Notes: generated by a model not told the origin, from the letters alone. DNA of 56,841 nt from Polaromonas sp. (GCA_013298815.1 JAAFJF010000016.1:1-56841); one strand, 5' to 3'. Shown: positions 13,102-22,307, counted from the first letter of the stretch. Translations and numbers: made by a program.

Positions 13102-15222
13102 TTACTTAGCCTTAACCGTACGTGCTTTCGCCATATCGCGTGGCACAAACACTTTGCCGCCATTGCCTGGTTTGGCTGCTGGTTTAGCAAACGTTGGCTT
13201 GGCAAAGCCAGGCTTTGCGAATGCTGGTTTACGGTCTGCAAAATCACCGCGCGGAGCGGAGTCACCGCGAGGGGCGAAATCTTTACGTGGGGCGAAGTCG
13301 CCGCGAGGCGCGAAATCGTTGCGCTCACCGCGAGGAGCGAAGTCTTTACGAGGTGCAAAGTCACCACGTGGGGCGAATTCCTTGCGTGGGGCAAAGTCAC
13401 CGCGAGGTGCGAAATCGCCGCGAGGCGCTGAATCGCCACGGGGAGCAAAGTCCCCACGGGGAGGGAAACCACCGCCACTGTTGCGGTCGTTGAAACCACC
13501 TTTGCGAACGTAGCTGTCTGGGGCGCGTGAGTTATCTGGACGGCCACCGAAGCGGTCACCTTGTGGCGCCCCAAAGCCACCACCACCAAAACCACCGCGA
13601 TCACCGCCACGGTCGCCACCAAAGCCGCCTTGGCGAGGTGCAAATTTACGGTCACGGCCTGCGCCGCCGAAACCACCACCACCGAAGCCGCCGCGATCAC
13701 CACCACGGTCGCCACGGTCAGGTCCGCCGAAGTTGCTGCGTGACTCTGGGAAACGTTGCTTTGGCTCTAAACCAGGAATCACTTCTGCCTTGAACGGTGT
13801 GCGTGTGTATTGCTCGATGTCCATGATGCGGCGGCGGTCGCGGATTTCAGCAAAGCTGACTGCGATACCGTCACGGCCAGCACGGCCTGTACGACCAATG
13901 CGATGCGTGTAATCTTCGGCTTTCATGGGTAGGCCAAAGTTGAACACGTGGCTGATGGATGGCACGTCGATACCACGTGCTGCCACGTCGGTTGCAACCA
14001 AAATTTGTACATGGCCTTCGCGTAAAGCTTGTAAACGGCGGTTACGGATGCCTTGGTTCAAAGCGCCGTGCAAAGCGACCGCGCTGAAACCTTCTTGTTG
14101 CAGGTCGTTAGCCAAGCCATCGCACTCGATTTGGGTGCTGGCAAACACGATGGCTTGCTTGATGTTGGTGTCGCGTAACCAGTGGTCGAGCAATTTGCGT
14201 TTGTGCTGAGAATTGTCAGCCCAGAACAACGATTGCTTGATGTTTTGGTGCTTGTCTTGCGGGCTGTCGATGGTGATACGCTGTGGCTCACGCATCACAC
14301 GGCCAGCGAGCTGCTGAATACGTGGTGCAAACGTGGCGCTGAACATCATGGTTTGATGGCGCTCAATGGTCAACTGGTTGACTTCTGCGAGGTCGTCCGA
14401 GAAGCCCAAGTCGAGCATACGGTCGGCTTCGTCAACCACCAAGAATTTCACTTTGTCGAGCTTCAATTGGTGTGAGCGCTGCAGGTCAAGCAAGCGGCCT
14501 GGGGTTGCCACCACCAAGTTAGCGTTTTGCAACTTAGCTAATTGCAACTGGTAAGGCATACCGCCTACGACGTTGGCAATGCGCAAGCCTTTGCAGTAGC
14601 GCACCAAGTCAATTGCGTCATTAGCAACTTGTTGTGCCAATTCGCGGGTAGGGCAGAGCACCAAAGCACCCGGTGTGGCTGGCGTGAAGTTGCGGAAGTT
14701 GGTTGGGTCTTTGCGTTTAGCGCGCTTTGGAGGCGCTTCGCCGCGGGCTTCAGCTTCAGCGCAGGCTGCTTCAAACTCAGCGCGCTCGGCAGCGGCGGCT
14801 TGTTCTTGCTGTTTTAGCAAAGTGTGGATCACAGGCAATAAAAAGGCGGCAGTTTTACCTGAACCGGTTTGGCTTGAAACCATCAAGTCAACGAATTTCT
14901 TTGGTGTGCCGTCAATAGAATCCGCTGGCAAAGCCAGTGGAATTGTTTTAGTTTGCACGATGGTGGGTTGTGTGAAACCCATTTCTTTTACAGCTTGAAT
15001 CAGCTCATCAGCCAAGCCCAGTGCTATAAAGCCGTTTGGCAATTTAGCGGCTTCTTCTGCGGCCAAAGCTTTAGCCGCAACTACTTCGTCAACCTCATTT
15101 AATACATTATCAATAGCTGTTGAGGCAGTAAATTCACTGGCCACAGCGGAATTTAATGTTATTTCGTTATCGATTTGAGATTCGAGGGCGTTAGTTGTCG
15201 TGTCAATCATAGAGTCAGTCAT
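13102..15222 (-). CDS. rhlE: DEAD-box RNA helicase (RhlE type) with repetitive RGD/RGG tail
   Basis: A 706-residue protein, long for RhlE. Order: an N-terminal extension (1-65); Q motif (MGFTQPTIVQ); motif I SSQTGSGKT; a charged alanine-rich insertion of about 45 residues; PTRELAQQ; DEADRMLD; SAT; helicase C domain with HRIGRTGRAGR; then a long disordered tail. The tail has Gly-Gly-Phe/Arg-rich runs and then about 13 hexapeptides of the form FAPR(G/K)(D/E) and ends in AFAKPGFAKP repeats. Such tails bind RNA and help cold-stress or ribosome-assembly helicases. Residues 28-41 come from a dispersed-repeat copy. A structured 5' region precedes the gene. Confidence 0.9.
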   Translation of the reverse strand: MTDSMIDTTTNALESQIDNEITLNSAVASEFTASTAIDNVLNEVDEVVAAKALAAEEAAKLPNGFIALGLADELIQAVKEMGFTQPTIVQTKTIPLALPADSIDGTPKKFVDLMVSSQTGSGKTAAFLLPVIHTLLKQQEQAAAAERAEFEAACAEAEARGEAPPKRAKRKDPTNFRNFTPATPGALVLCPTRELAQQVANDAIDLVRYCKGLRIANVVGGMPYQLQLAKLQNANLVVATPGRLLDLQRSHQLKLDKVKFLVVDEADRMLDLGFSDDLAEVNQLTIERHQTMMFSATFAPRIQQLAGRVMREPQRITIDSPQDKHQNIKQSLFWADNSQHKRKLLDHWLRDTNIKQAIVFASTQIECDGLANDLQQEGFSAVALHGALNQGIRNRRLQALREGHVQILVATDVAARGIDVPSISHVFNFGLPMKAEDYTHRIGRTGRAGRDGIAVSFAEIRDRRRIMDIEQYTRTPFKAEVIPGLEPKQRFPESRSNFGGPDRGDRGGDRGGFGGGGFGGAGRDRKFAPRQGGFGGDRGGDRGGFGGGGFGAPQGDRFGGRPDNSRAPDSYVRKGGFNDRNSGGGFPPRGDFAPRGDSAPRGDFAPRGDFAPRKEFAPRGDFAPRKDFAPRGERNDFAPRGDFAPRKDFAPRGDSAPRGDFADRKPAFAKPGFAKPTFAKPAAKPGNGGKVFVPRDMAKARTVKAK
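13237..13465 (-). repeat. Tandem 18-bp repeat encoding FAPR(G/K)D hexapeptides
   Basis: About 13 imperfect 18-bp units inside the rhlE tail, encoding FAPRGD, SAPRGD, FAPRKD and FAPRKE variants. The near-identical units suggest expansion by slippage or unequal recombination, so the copy number probably varies between strains. Confidence 0.85.
15107..15144 (+). repeat. Dispersed repeat, copy 5 (inside rhlE N-terminus)
   Basis: ATCAATAGCTGTTGAGGCAG, then TAAATTCACTGGCC: the right two-thirds match the consensus; the left arm is weak. The helicase reads it as V-A-S-E-F-T-A-S-T-A-I-D-N-V-L, matching the peptide from copies 4, 10 and 12. The variable stop position is TCA. Confidence 0.75.
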
Positions 15223-15526
15223 ACATAGCCGCTACCAGTTTCGGTGCGGTTCCATTCAATGGTTAAAAAACATCAACCATCAAACGAAGTACAACGTCTA
15301 TTTACTCGATTTGGTCTGCAACCCACATCTATAGATGTGTGATTGCAGTCGGTAGCGACGCGGTTGGCTTTTTAAATCGTTGCTTTAATTTAAATTAAAA
15401 GACAACAAGCCCAAAGTGTGTGGTAGATGTGCGATGCCAAAAATCGTCAAACTTATTCGCCAAATTTGATTCATCAATTTCTGTGCAGTCTATGATTATG
15501 GCATGACTACGGGTTTTTACCTAATT
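15223..15526 (-). other. Long leader/intergenic region upstream of rhlE
   Basis: About 300 bases without a gene. It holds an imperfect hairpin at 15316-15348 (CTGCAA/TTGCAG outer arms, ACATC/GATGT inner arms) and an AT-rich palindrome near 15380-15395. On the minus strand this is the rhlE 5' region, and long structured leaders are common for cold-induced helicase mRNAs. The rest shows no reading frame or clear promoter. Confidence 0.4.
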
Positions 15527-16165
15527 TTATTTTAGAAAATGCTCGCGGTAATGCACCAATTCATCAATCGACTCATGCACATCCGCCAGCGCCGTATGTT
15601 TTTGCTGCTTTTTGAAGGCTTTGTAGACGTCTGGTTTCCAGCGCTTAGCTAATTCTTTGAAGGTGCTGACGTCGATGTTGCGGTAGTGGAAGAAAGCGTC
15701 CAACTTGGGCATGTATTTGACCAAAAACCGGCGGTCTTGGCTGATGGTGTTGCCGCACAAGGGGGATGTTGCTTTGGGAACGTATTTTTTGAGAAACGCC
15801 AAAATTTCGGCTTCTGCATCGGCTTCAGAGATCGTCGATGCCTTCACTTTGTCGATCAAACCGCTTTTGCCATGCGTGCCTTTGTTCCACTTGTCCATTT
15901 TGTCGAGCAGGGCGTCTGATTGATGTATCACTAGGACGGGGCCTTCGATTCTTGGCTCTAAGTTTGGACCGGTAACGACGACGGCAATTTCTATCAAACG
16001 CTCGTTATCGGGGTCTAAACCTGTCATTTCGCAGTCTAGCCAGATCAGGTTTTGATCATTTTTAGCAAGCAAAACCGGAGTTTTGGTGGTTTCTGCTACG
16101 GTTTCTTGGTTGATTTTGGCGGTATTGGGCATATCTAAGATTGTCGCCCATTTCGTGCCATTCAT
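15527..16165 (-). CDS. orn: Oligoribonuclease
   Basis: A 212-residue DEDDh 3'-5' exonuclease that degrades di- to pentaribonucleotides, including pGpG from cyclic di-GMP. The motifs are present: WLDCEMTGL (first Asp-Glu), [11 protein letters not shown] (Asp), and [10 protein letters not shown] (His and Asp). The protein carries about 30 extra N-terminal residues compared with the 180-residue family norm; an alternative ATG at 16132 would shorten it by 11. Neither start has a good ribosome-binding site. It is divergent from the M48 protease gene, 38 bases apart. Confidence 0.93.
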   Translation of the reverse strand: MNGTKWATILDMPNTAKINQETVAETTKTPVLLAKNDQNLIWLDCEMTGLDPDNERLIEIAVVVTGPNLEPRIEGPVLVIHQSDALLDKMDKWNKGTHGKSGLIDKVKASTISEADAEAEILAFLKKYVPKATSPLCGNTISQDRRFLVKYMPKLDAFFHYRNIDVSTFKELAKRWKPDVYKAFKKQQKHTALADVHESIDELVHYREHFLK

Positions 16166-16203
16166 GACCTTTTCGATTCATTTCATCAGTAAACTCATAA
16201 GCT

Positions 16204-17523
16204 ATGACTAACGCATCCTTATCAACTAATTTTTCGATTATTTTTACATTGGTATTTGCCGCGCTGTTGGTTGCTGGTTTGGTCGTTAAATACTGGCTGG
16301 CGACGCGCCAAATTCGTTACGTAGCACAGCATCGCAACGCCGTGCCAGCAGCATTCGTGCAAAACATCACATTGGCGGCGCATCAAAAAGCAGCAGATTA
16401 CACGCTAACGAAATCGCGTGTTGGTTTGCTAGAGCTGGCTTTTGGTACTGCTGTGTTGGTGGGCTGGACGCTTTTAGGTGGGCTGGATCTGCTGAATACG
16501 TGGTTGCTGGGCTTGATTGGCAATCCTTACGCGGGTTTAGCGCAGCAGTTGGCGTTGTTCGTCAGCTTCGCTGTGATTGGCAGCATCATTGAGCTACCGT
16601 TCACGCTGTACCAAACTTTTGTGGTTGAAGAGCGTTTTGGGTTCAACAAAATGACGTTCAAGCTGTGGCTGATGGACGGTATCAAATCAACGCTGATTGG
16701 TACTTTGATTGGTTTGCCATTAGCAGCCCTGATTTTGTGGCTCATGGGCGCTGCGGGCAATCTGTGGTGGCTGTGGACTTGGTTTGTGTGGATGGGGTTT
16801 AACCTGCTGCTTTTGGTGTTGTACCCCACGGTGATTGCTCCTATGTTCAATAAATTCAAACCACTGCAAGATGAAGCCTTAAAAACTCGTGTGACGGCGC
16901 TGATGCAACGCTGTGGTTTTGCAGCAAAAGGACTGTTTGTCATGGATGGCAGCAAACGTAGCGGCCACGCCAATGCGTATTTCACAGGTTTTGGCGCTTC
17001 CAAGCGCGTGGTTTTTTATGACACTTTGCTCGCCAAATTGTCGCCCGCAGAGGTGGACGCTGTGTTGGCGCATGAGTTGGGGCACTTCAAACACAAGCAT
17101 GTGATCAAGCGCATCATCGCCATGTTTACCATGAGCTTGGTTGGTTTCGCTTTACTTGGCTGGTTGTCCACGCAAGTGTGGTTTTACACGGGGCTGGGAG
17201 TGATGCCGAACTCTATGCCAGTGACTGGTGTACCAAACAACGCTTTGGCTTTGCTGCTGTTGATGCTCGCCATGCCAGCGTTCACGTTTTTCATCTCACC
17301 CTTTTTTGCACAGCTATCGCGTAAACATGAGTTTGAAGCCGATGCTTATGCCATCAAACAAACAGACGGTAATGACTTGGCCAGAGCGCTGCTCAAGCTG
17401 TATGAAGACAATGCCTCTACGCTGACGCCTGACCCTTTGTTTGTGAAGTTTTATTACTCGCACCCACCAGCCTCAGAGCGCTTGGCTCGCATGGTTTTTT
17501 CACCTTCGGGACAGTCAGCTTGA
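16204..17523 (+). CDS. M48 family membrane metallopeptidase (Ste24/CAAX protease-like)
   Basis: A 439-residue integral membrane protein with about seven spans. The zinc motif HELGHFKHKH lies near residue 293 and the third ligand is in KHEFEADAYA near residue 377. The N-terminal half resembles the peptidase M48 N-terminal domain of Ste24. Bacterial members degrade or process membrane proteins; no prenylated substrate is known here. The stop codon overlaps the TTG start of rsgA, so the two genes are coupled. Confidence 0.9.
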   Translation: MTNASLSTNFSIIFTLVFAALLVAGLVVKYWLATRQIRYVAQHRNAVPAAFVQNITLAAHQKAADYTLTKSRVGLLELAFGTAVLVGWTLLGGLDLLNTWLLGLIGNPYAGLAQQLALFVSFAVIGSIIELPFTLYQTFVVEERFGFNKMTFKLWLMDGIKSTLIGTLIGLPLAALILWLMGAAGNLWWLWTWFVWMGFNLLLLVLYPTVIAPMFNKFKPLQDEALKTRVTALMQRCGFAAKGLFVMDGSKRSGHANAYFTGFGASKRVVFYDTLLAKLSPAEVDAVLAHELGHFKHKHVIKRIIAMFTMSLVGFALLGWLSTQVWFYTGLGVMPNSMPVTGVPNNALALLLLMLAMPAFTFFISPFFAQLSRKHEFEADAYAIKQTDGNDLARALLKLYEDNASTLTPDPLFVKFYYSHPPASERLARMVFSPSGQSA

Positions 17524-18455
17524 GTAATTTATTGCAAAACGGCTTGGTCGTCGCGGGTTTTGGCCGTCATGTGATGGTTGAAACCGATGCAGGTGAGCGC
17601 ATCATCTGTCACCCCAGGGGTAAGAAAAATACAGCCGTCGTGGGTGACCGTATTAAATGGCTTGCCACGCAAGACGAAGGTACGATTGAGAAGCTTGAGC
17701 CTAGGAAGAACCTGTTTTATCGGCAAGATGAAATCCGCACCAAGTCATTTGCTGCGAATCTAGACCAGATTTTGATTCTAATTGCAGCAGAGCCTGAGTT
17801 TTCAGAAAGTCAACTCAGCCGAGCTTTGATAGCTGCTGAGGCGGAGCACATTACCCCAATTATCGCGTTGAATAAAAGCGATCTAGTCGGGCCATATGCC
17901 AAAGCGTGGAAGAGACTACAACCCTACAAAGCGATGGGCTATGACCTTGTCTCACTGAATTTGAAGGTAAAAACCGACGAACAAACGCAGCTGTTGAAGT
18001 CCTTGCTGCAGGGTAAAACCACCTTGGTTTTGGGGCCCTCTGGTGCAGGCAAAAGCACGCTGATTAACGCAGTTGTACCTAATGCCACAGTATTTACGCA
18101 AGAAATCTCGCAAGCGCTAAATTCCGGTAAACACACCACGACCAGCACAACGTGGTATTGGGTGGATGAGGCAAAAACAACGGCATTGATTGATTCGCCT
18201 GGGTTTCAAGAATTCGGCTTGAACCACATTGATGCCATGCACTTAGCCAGCTATATGCCCGACTTTAAGGTGCATGTTCCCAACTGCAAGTTTTACAACT
18301 GCACGCATTTGCATGAGCCGGGTTGCGGCGTGCTAGCAGCTATGAAAATCAGTGAAAAACAGTATGAAAATGACGGTGCCCGGCGTATTATAAGCCTAGA
18401 GCGCTATCGTATATATAGCAGTTTGTTTGCGGAATTATCTGAGGTACGTTATTAA
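17520..18455 (+). CDS. rsgA: Ribosome biogenesis GTPase RsgA
   Basis: A 311-residue circularly permuted GTPase that acts in late 30S assembly. Domain order: OB fold, then G4 (NKSD near residue 119), G1 (GPSGAGKST), G3 (DSPG) and a C-terminal zinc knuckle CKFYNCTHLHEPGC. The start is a TTG overlapping the upstream stop as TTGA; the reading frame has no better start. The last 25 residues (GARRIISLERYRIYSS onward) lie on a dispersed-repeat copy read in a third frame, while still keeping the family's RYxxY motif. Confidence 0.95.
   Translation: MSNLLQNGLVVAGFGRHVMVETDAGERIICHPRGKKNTAVVGDRIKWLATQDEGTIEKLEPRKNLFYRQDEIRTKSFAANLDQILILIAAEPEFSESQLSRALIAAEAEHITPIIALNKSDLVGPYAKAWKRLQPYKAMGYDLVSLNLKVKTDEQTQLLKSLLQGKTTLVLGPSGAGKSTLINAVVPNATVFTQEISQALNSGKHTTTSTTWYWVDEAKTTALIDSPGFQEFGLNHIDAMHLASYMPDFKVHVPNCKFYNCTHLHEPGCGVLAAMKISEKQYENDGARRIISLERYRIYSSLFAELSEVRY
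18377..18422 (-). repeat. Dispersed repeat, copy 6 (inside rsgA C-terminus)
   Basis: GCCCGGCGTATTATAAGCCT, then AGCGCTAT and ATATAGCA: the consensus in inverted orientation with one extra C near the start. The frame used by other antisense copies would hit TAA and TAG here; rsgA uses another frame that is open. Confidence 0.82.
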
Positions 18456-18489
18456 TCTTGATGCTTACACCAGTTTTAAGCAGCTTGAG

Positions 18490-19551
18490 TTAGCCTAGCA
18501 AATTGGACAAAGTCAGCAGCGCCAGCAAGAGCATCCATAGCACCACATAGCGCCAAACCAGACCAACGACGCTGCGCAAATGTGCAGGCTCTGCTTCGCG
18601 CCCAGGTGTCGTGATGGTTGCTTCGGATGTTGCCGTGGCGTCACCAAAACCGCTGCTGTCGTGCCCACTAAATGATGAGTTCACAGCTTCAGCTTGTGTT
18701 GCTGGTTTGAGAAGTTCGCCACCCAAGCGAACATGCATCGCACCCGATGTAGCGGCCAAAATCACGCCGTCGTTTGAATTGTCCAGTGTTGGCAATTGCT
18801 GCGCGTAGTTGCGCCAGCAGTCAATCGCATCTTCAAAGTTACCGACTACGGCAAAGCCCATGGCTGTGAAGCGGGCGGGCAGCCAATCGACCAAATACCA
18901 CGCCTGTGCAGTGATTGCGCGTAAGTGGCTGCTCACTACTGGGGTTTCGTAATGCACTTTGTCACTGGTTGCAGCACTTAGTTTGGGCTGAAAACGCGGT
19001 TTCCAAAAACGCACGGTGAATTCAGCCATACGGTAAAACACTGCACCAAATGGCCCTAAACCCAATGCCGCCAAAATGACATACCAAGTCAGTACGCCAA
19101 ACACATGGCGGTGCGCGGCTAAGACGGAATATTCAATCACGTGGCGCACAATTTCGCTGCGCGGGATGTTGCTGGCATCAACGTTTTGCCATTCAGCCAA
19201 GAGCTGCCGTGCTAAATCTTCGTCGCCAGCATCTAGTGCATCGCGAATGTCCGTGAAATGGTAGCTAAATTGCCTGAATCCAAGGGTGACATAAAGCACC
19301 ATCACATTCCACACCACAGCTGCAGGCCAACCGATGGCGTAAATCAAAAACCAATGCACGCCTAAGACGGCTAAGGCTGGCAATGCTGCCGTGATCAACC
19401 AAACCACCCAGCTGTGGTCCGATTTGCCCGCGTCAAAATTACGACTGACAGCGTTCGCCCAGTGGCGCAGACCATGATGAATCGGATTGCTGCGCGTTAG
19501 TGGTTTGACTTGCTCAATCAAAAACGCGCAAAAAATGGCAAAAAAGCTCAT
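18490..19551 (-). CDS. CobD/CbiB family membrane protein
   Basis: A 353-residue protein with hydrophobic spans near residues 50-70, 75-95, 150-175 and 330-350. It has the pattern of CobD/CbiB-family proteins annotated across Burkholderiales (SNPIHHGLRHW, WLPARFTAMGFAVVGNFEDA, ATSGAMHVRLGG). True CobD joins aminopropanol to cobyric acid, but this subfamily occurs without cobalamin genes and resembles AmpE; none are visible nearby, so a B12 role is doubtful. It is followed by the Nudix gene upstream on the same strand. Confidence 0.72.
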   Translation of the reverse strand: MSFFAIFCAFLIEQVKPLTRSNPIHHGLRHWANAVSRNFDAGKSDHSWVVWLITAALPALAVLGVHWFLIYAIGWPAAVVWNVMVLYVTLGFRQFSYHFTDIRDALDAGDEDLARQLLAEWQNVDASNIPRSEIVRHVIEYSVLAAHRHVFGVLTWYVILAALGLGPFGAVFYRMAEFTVRFWKPRFQPKLSAATSDKVHYETPVVSSHLRAITAQAWYLVDWLPARFTAMGFAVVGNFEDAIDCWRNYAQQLPTLDNSNDGVILAATSGAMHVRLGGELLKPATQAEAVNSSFSGHDSSGFGDATATSEATITTPGREAEPAHLRSVVGLVWRYVVLWMLLLALLTLSNLLG

Positions 19552-19580
19552 AACAACATCATATAGGATGCTGACTGGCT

Positions 19581-20282
19581 TTAAGCGTGCAAAAACCTAT
19601 AAAAATTACGCAACATACCCGCCGTTGCACCCCAAATGAAATGTTCCTTGCCATTCGGGGCTGTTACGTCTGGGTAGGGCATAGAAAACCACTTGCGTCG
19701 TGCGCCCTGCCATTCAAACACGTGTTCGTGGTGGTTGGCGGGGTTCATCAAAAATGACAAAGGCACTTCAAACACATGCGCCACTTCATCTGTGTTGAGT
19801 TGCAGCTCAAAATCTGGCTGCAACAACGCCACCACAGGCGTGATGACGAATTGCGTGCCTGTCAAATACGTCGGCATGCTTCCTATGACTTCAATATGTG
19901 ATGCCTCAATACCCACTTCTTCGTAGGTTTCGCGCAGCGCGGTAGCCACGGCATCGGCATCGTCCTTATCCGCCTTGCCACCCGGAAAAGCGATTTGCCC
20001 ACCGTGTGTGGACATATGCATGGTGCGCTGTGTCAGCAGCACATGCAGCTCGTCGCGCATCACCAAAGGCAAAAGCACAGAAGCATTGGCTATTTGACGC
20101 TGAGTGAAACTGCTTTCGCGAAGTATTTCGGGTGTCCAAGTGGGTTGATTCACAAACCGCTCGCGCAAAGCCTGTGGCAGCATGGCTTCAGCGGCAATGA
20201 CTGGCATGTGCGCACCAGTGCTGGTGACGGGCACTTTGCGAGGATCAAAAATCGGTGGTGCGATGTAATCTGGTGCAGACAT
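19581..20282 (-). CDS. Nudix hydrolase, NudL-like (CoA pyrophosphatase type)
   Basis: A 233-residue protein with the NudL arrangement: LTQRTMHMSTHGGQIAFPGG (residues about 82-101) then the Nudix helix ALRETYEEVGI. NudL-type enzymes cleave coenzyme A and its derivatives into phosphopantetheine and 3',5'-ADP. It starts 17 bases from the terminator of the rplS operon and is likely transcribed together with the CobD/CbiB-like gene 29 bases downstream. Confidence 0.85.
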   Translation of the reverse strand: MSAPDYIAPPIFDPRKVPVTSTGAHMPVIAAEAMLPQALRERFVNQPTWTPEILRESSFTQRQIANASVLLPLVMRDELHVLLTQRTMHMSTHGGQIAFPGGKADKDDADAVATALRETYEEVGIEASHIEVIGSMPTYLTGTQFVITPVVALLQPDFELQLNTDEVAHVFEVPLSFLMNPANHHEHVFEWQGARRKWFSMPYPDVTAPNGKEHFIWGATAGMLRNFYRFLHA

Positions 20283-20298
20283 GATTTATTTAATAAAT

Positions 20299-20342
20299 AA
20301 AAAAACCGCTAGAAGCAACTCTGAGAGCGACCTGTAGCGGTT
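20299..20342 (-). terminator. Terminator of the rpsP-rimM-trmD-rplS operon
   Basis: AACCGCTA (20304-20311) pairs with TAGCGGTT (20335-20342), followed on the minus strand by seven U. It is placed about 50 bases past the rplS stop. Confidence 0.85.
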
Positions 20343-20394
20343 ATTTTTCAGAGCCAGCGCAACTGTAATTGCTGCTGACTCCTGGTTCTTGGCT

Positions 20395-20787
20395 TTAAGC
20401 TGCAGTAACTGCTGCTGTAGCCTTGACCTTTTTAGGAGCCAATTTTTCTTTAATACGCGCAGACTTGCCGCTACGATCACGCAAATAGTACAACTTAGCA
20501 CGGCGAACATCGCCACGGCGTTTGACTTCAATCGCTGCGATCAACGGGCTGTAAGTTTGGAACGTACGCTCAACGCCTTCACCGCTGGAGATTTTACGAA
20601 CGGTAAAACCGCTGTTCAAACCACGGTTACGCTTGGCAATAACCACGCCTTCAAACGCTTGCAAACGCTTGCGAGTTCCCTCGACCACGTTAACGCTAAC
20701 GATAACGGTGTCACCAGGTGCAAAAACTGGGATGGTTTTGTTCAAACGAGCAATTTCTTCTTGCTCTAGTGTTTCTATTAAGTTCAT
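20395..20787 (-). CDS. rplS: 50S ribosomal protein L19
   Basis: A 130-residue L19 with the standard start ([12 protein letters not shown]), [24 protein letters not shown] and [12 protein letters not shown], plus a lysine/alanine-rich tail slightly longer than the E. coli protein. It sits at the 50S-30S interface. It is the last gene of the classic operon; a 123-base gap to trmD contains a TATAAT-type box that could give extra expression. Confidence 0.97.
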   Translation of the reverse strand: MNLIETLEQEEIARLNKTIPVFAPGDTVIVSVNVVEGTRKRLQAFEGVVIAKRNRGLNSGFTVRKISSGEGVERTFQTYSPLIAAIEVKRRGDVRRAKLYYLRDRSGKSARIKEKLAPKKVKATAAVTAA

Positions 20788-20886
20788 AGTTTCCTCTTGT
20801 GATCATGGCCGCACCAACGTCGGGATTGACATATGCTCAATATATTTACAGAGAAAACCGTAAATAGAGCGGTCGGCCAGAGGATC

Positions 20887-20905
20887 GAAAAGCCTTTGAT
20901 TATAA
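20887..20905 (-). promoter_or_regulatory. TATAATC...GGCTTTTC element before rplS
   Basis: On the minus strand TATAATC is followed by AAAGGCTTTTC, identical over 18 bases to the rpsP promoter region at 22745-22762. It overlaps the end of trmD by being just downstream of its stop. No good -35 box is present 16-18 bases upstream, so promoter activity is uncertain. Confidence 0.45.
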
Positions 20906-20910
20906 CCTTT

Positions 20911-21645
20911 TTAAGGCTTTATAAGCAGATCAGGCCGCAGTGTCTTGGTAAGTTTGAGTCGTTGCTCTTGCCGCCACCGCTCGATGTTGATGTGATGACC
21001 AGACAAAAGTACATCTGGAACGGCTTTAGATACATCTTGATCTTGCCAAACTTCAGGGCGTGTGTAGTGTGGGCAATCTAGCAAGCCATCTAATGCGGGG
21101 TTGAAACTGTCCAAATGGTGGCTGTCTGCGTCTCCAAGCACACCGGGTTGCAGGCGTGCGACTGCGTCCAAGAGCGCCATGGCAGCAATTTCGCCGCCTG
21201 AGAGGATAAAATCGCCCAAGCTGATTTGAATATCCACATACGCGTCAATAAACCGCTGGTCAATGCCTTCGTAGCGGCCGCAAACAAGCACAGCTCCTAG
21301 ACTTTTTGACCATATTTCTACGCTCGGGTGGTCTAGTTTTTGCCCAATCGGGGAAAAGAGAACCACAGGTGCAGGGTTTGTTTGTTGACGCTCGGATTGA
21401 ATTGCTTCAAGGCACAAGCGCAAAGGCTCCGCCATCATCACCATGCCCGGACCACCGCCAAAGGGGCGGTCATCTATTCGGCGGTAGGTGCCTTGGGCGA
21501 AATCACGTGGGTTCCACAGGCGCACATCGACCAAAGGGATACCGTTATTGGCACCATCTTTTGCCTCAAAGGCGCGTCGGTTGATGCCAACAGTTAAAAA
21601 AGGGGCGAAAAGCTCAGGGAAGAGGGTGATGACATCGAAGCGCAT
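20911..21645 (-). CDS. trmD: tRNA (guanine-N1-)-methyltransferase TrmD
   Basis: A 244-residue SPOUT methyltransferase that makes m1G37 in tRNAs to prevent frameshifting. Start MRFDVITLFPELF, then RPFGGGPGMVMMAEPL, the knot motifs VCGRYEGIDQRF and GDFILSGGEIAAM, and LGDADSH with the conserved catalytic region. It lies 20 bases downstream of rimM in the normal order. Confidence 0.97.
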   Translation of the reverse strand: MRFDVITLFPELFAPFLTVGINRRAFEAKDGANNGIPLVDVRLWNPRDFAQGTYRRIDDRPFGGGPGMVMMAEPLRLCLEAIQSERQQTNPAPVVLFSPIGQKLDHPSVEIWSKSLGAVLVCGRYEGIDQRFIDAYVDIQISLGDFILSGGEIAAMALLDAVARLQPGVLGDADSHHLDSFNPALDGLLDCPHYTRPEVWQDQDVSKAVPDVLLSGHHINIERWRQEQRLKLTKTLRPDLLIKP

Positions 21646-21665
21646 AGCTTATTTATGTCTGACCT

Positions 21666-22241
21666 TCAATAGTCTGGCTGCCAGTCAACGGTAATGCGTT
21701 TCTCAGCCAAATTCACATCATCCACAAAGTGCGAAACGAAGGGGATCATGCGTTCTAGGGTCTTCTCTTCGCCATCGACGTTTTCGGTGTATTCGATGAC
21801 GAGCACTGTTTGTGGGCCTGTAGCGAGCAAATCTTTCACCACTCCAAGGTCAACACCTTCGCGGTTGACGACGTTCAAACCCATCAAATCAACCCAGTAG
21901 TACGAATCGAGTTCTGGGGTTGGAAAGCTAGAGCGCGGAATAAAAATGCGCGAGCCTTTGAGCGATTCTGCGATGTCGCGATCTTCCATGTCGTGTGCAA
22001 CGGCAACGATATTGTCGGAATGCACTTTGGCTTCGCGAATACGCATCAGCTGCGTACCTGCAAAGGCCGGTTTACCGCGTTCGGTAGGCTGCAAATACCA
22101 ACGTTTGGAAGAAAAAAGCGCCTCAGGGTCGGCGCTATGGGGTAGAACTTTGAACCAGCCTTTAAGCCCCCAAGCATCGGCTATTCGCCCCACTTGGATG
22201 GCATCAGGTGGTAAATCTACTGGTTCAAGTCCTTGCAACAT
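21666..22241 (-). CDS. rimM: Ribosome maturation factor RimM
   Basis: A 191-residue protein that binds S19 during 30S head maturation. The N-terminal domain has VGRIADAWGLKGWFKVLP; the PRC-barrel domain starts at YYWVDLMGLNVVNREG (about residue 115) and ends with MIPFVSHFVDDVNLAEKRI. It lies between rpsP and trmD. Confidence 0.96.
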   Translation of the reverse strand: MLQGLEPVDLPPDAIQVGRIADAWGLKGWFKVLPHSADPEALFSSKRWYLQPTERGKPAFAGTQLMRIREAKVHSDNIVAVAHDMEDRDIAESLKGSRIFIPRSSFPTPELDSYYWVDLMGLNVVNREGVDLGVVKDLLATGPQTVLVIEYTENVDGEEKTLERMIPFVSHFVDDVNLAEKRITVDWQPDY

Positions 22242-22307
22242 AAGATTTAAAGTTAATTAAATATACTAAACAACGACCTAGAACCTAAATCAACAACAAT
22301 GTGTTGA

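Noticed and set aside
13237-13465. Regular repeats that could suggest a CRISPR array
   Set aside because: Units are 18 bp, contiguous with no spacers, and in frame with the rhlE hexapeptides.
13021-13513. Plus-strand open frames rich in RGAKSP-like repeats
   Set aside because: Antisense reflections of the 18-bp repeats in the rhlE tail.
17822-17860. ATAGCTGCTGAGGCG in rsgA, resembling the dispersed repeat
   Set aside because: It encodes the conserved RsgA motif SRALIAAEAEH and the tail sequence does not match the repeat.
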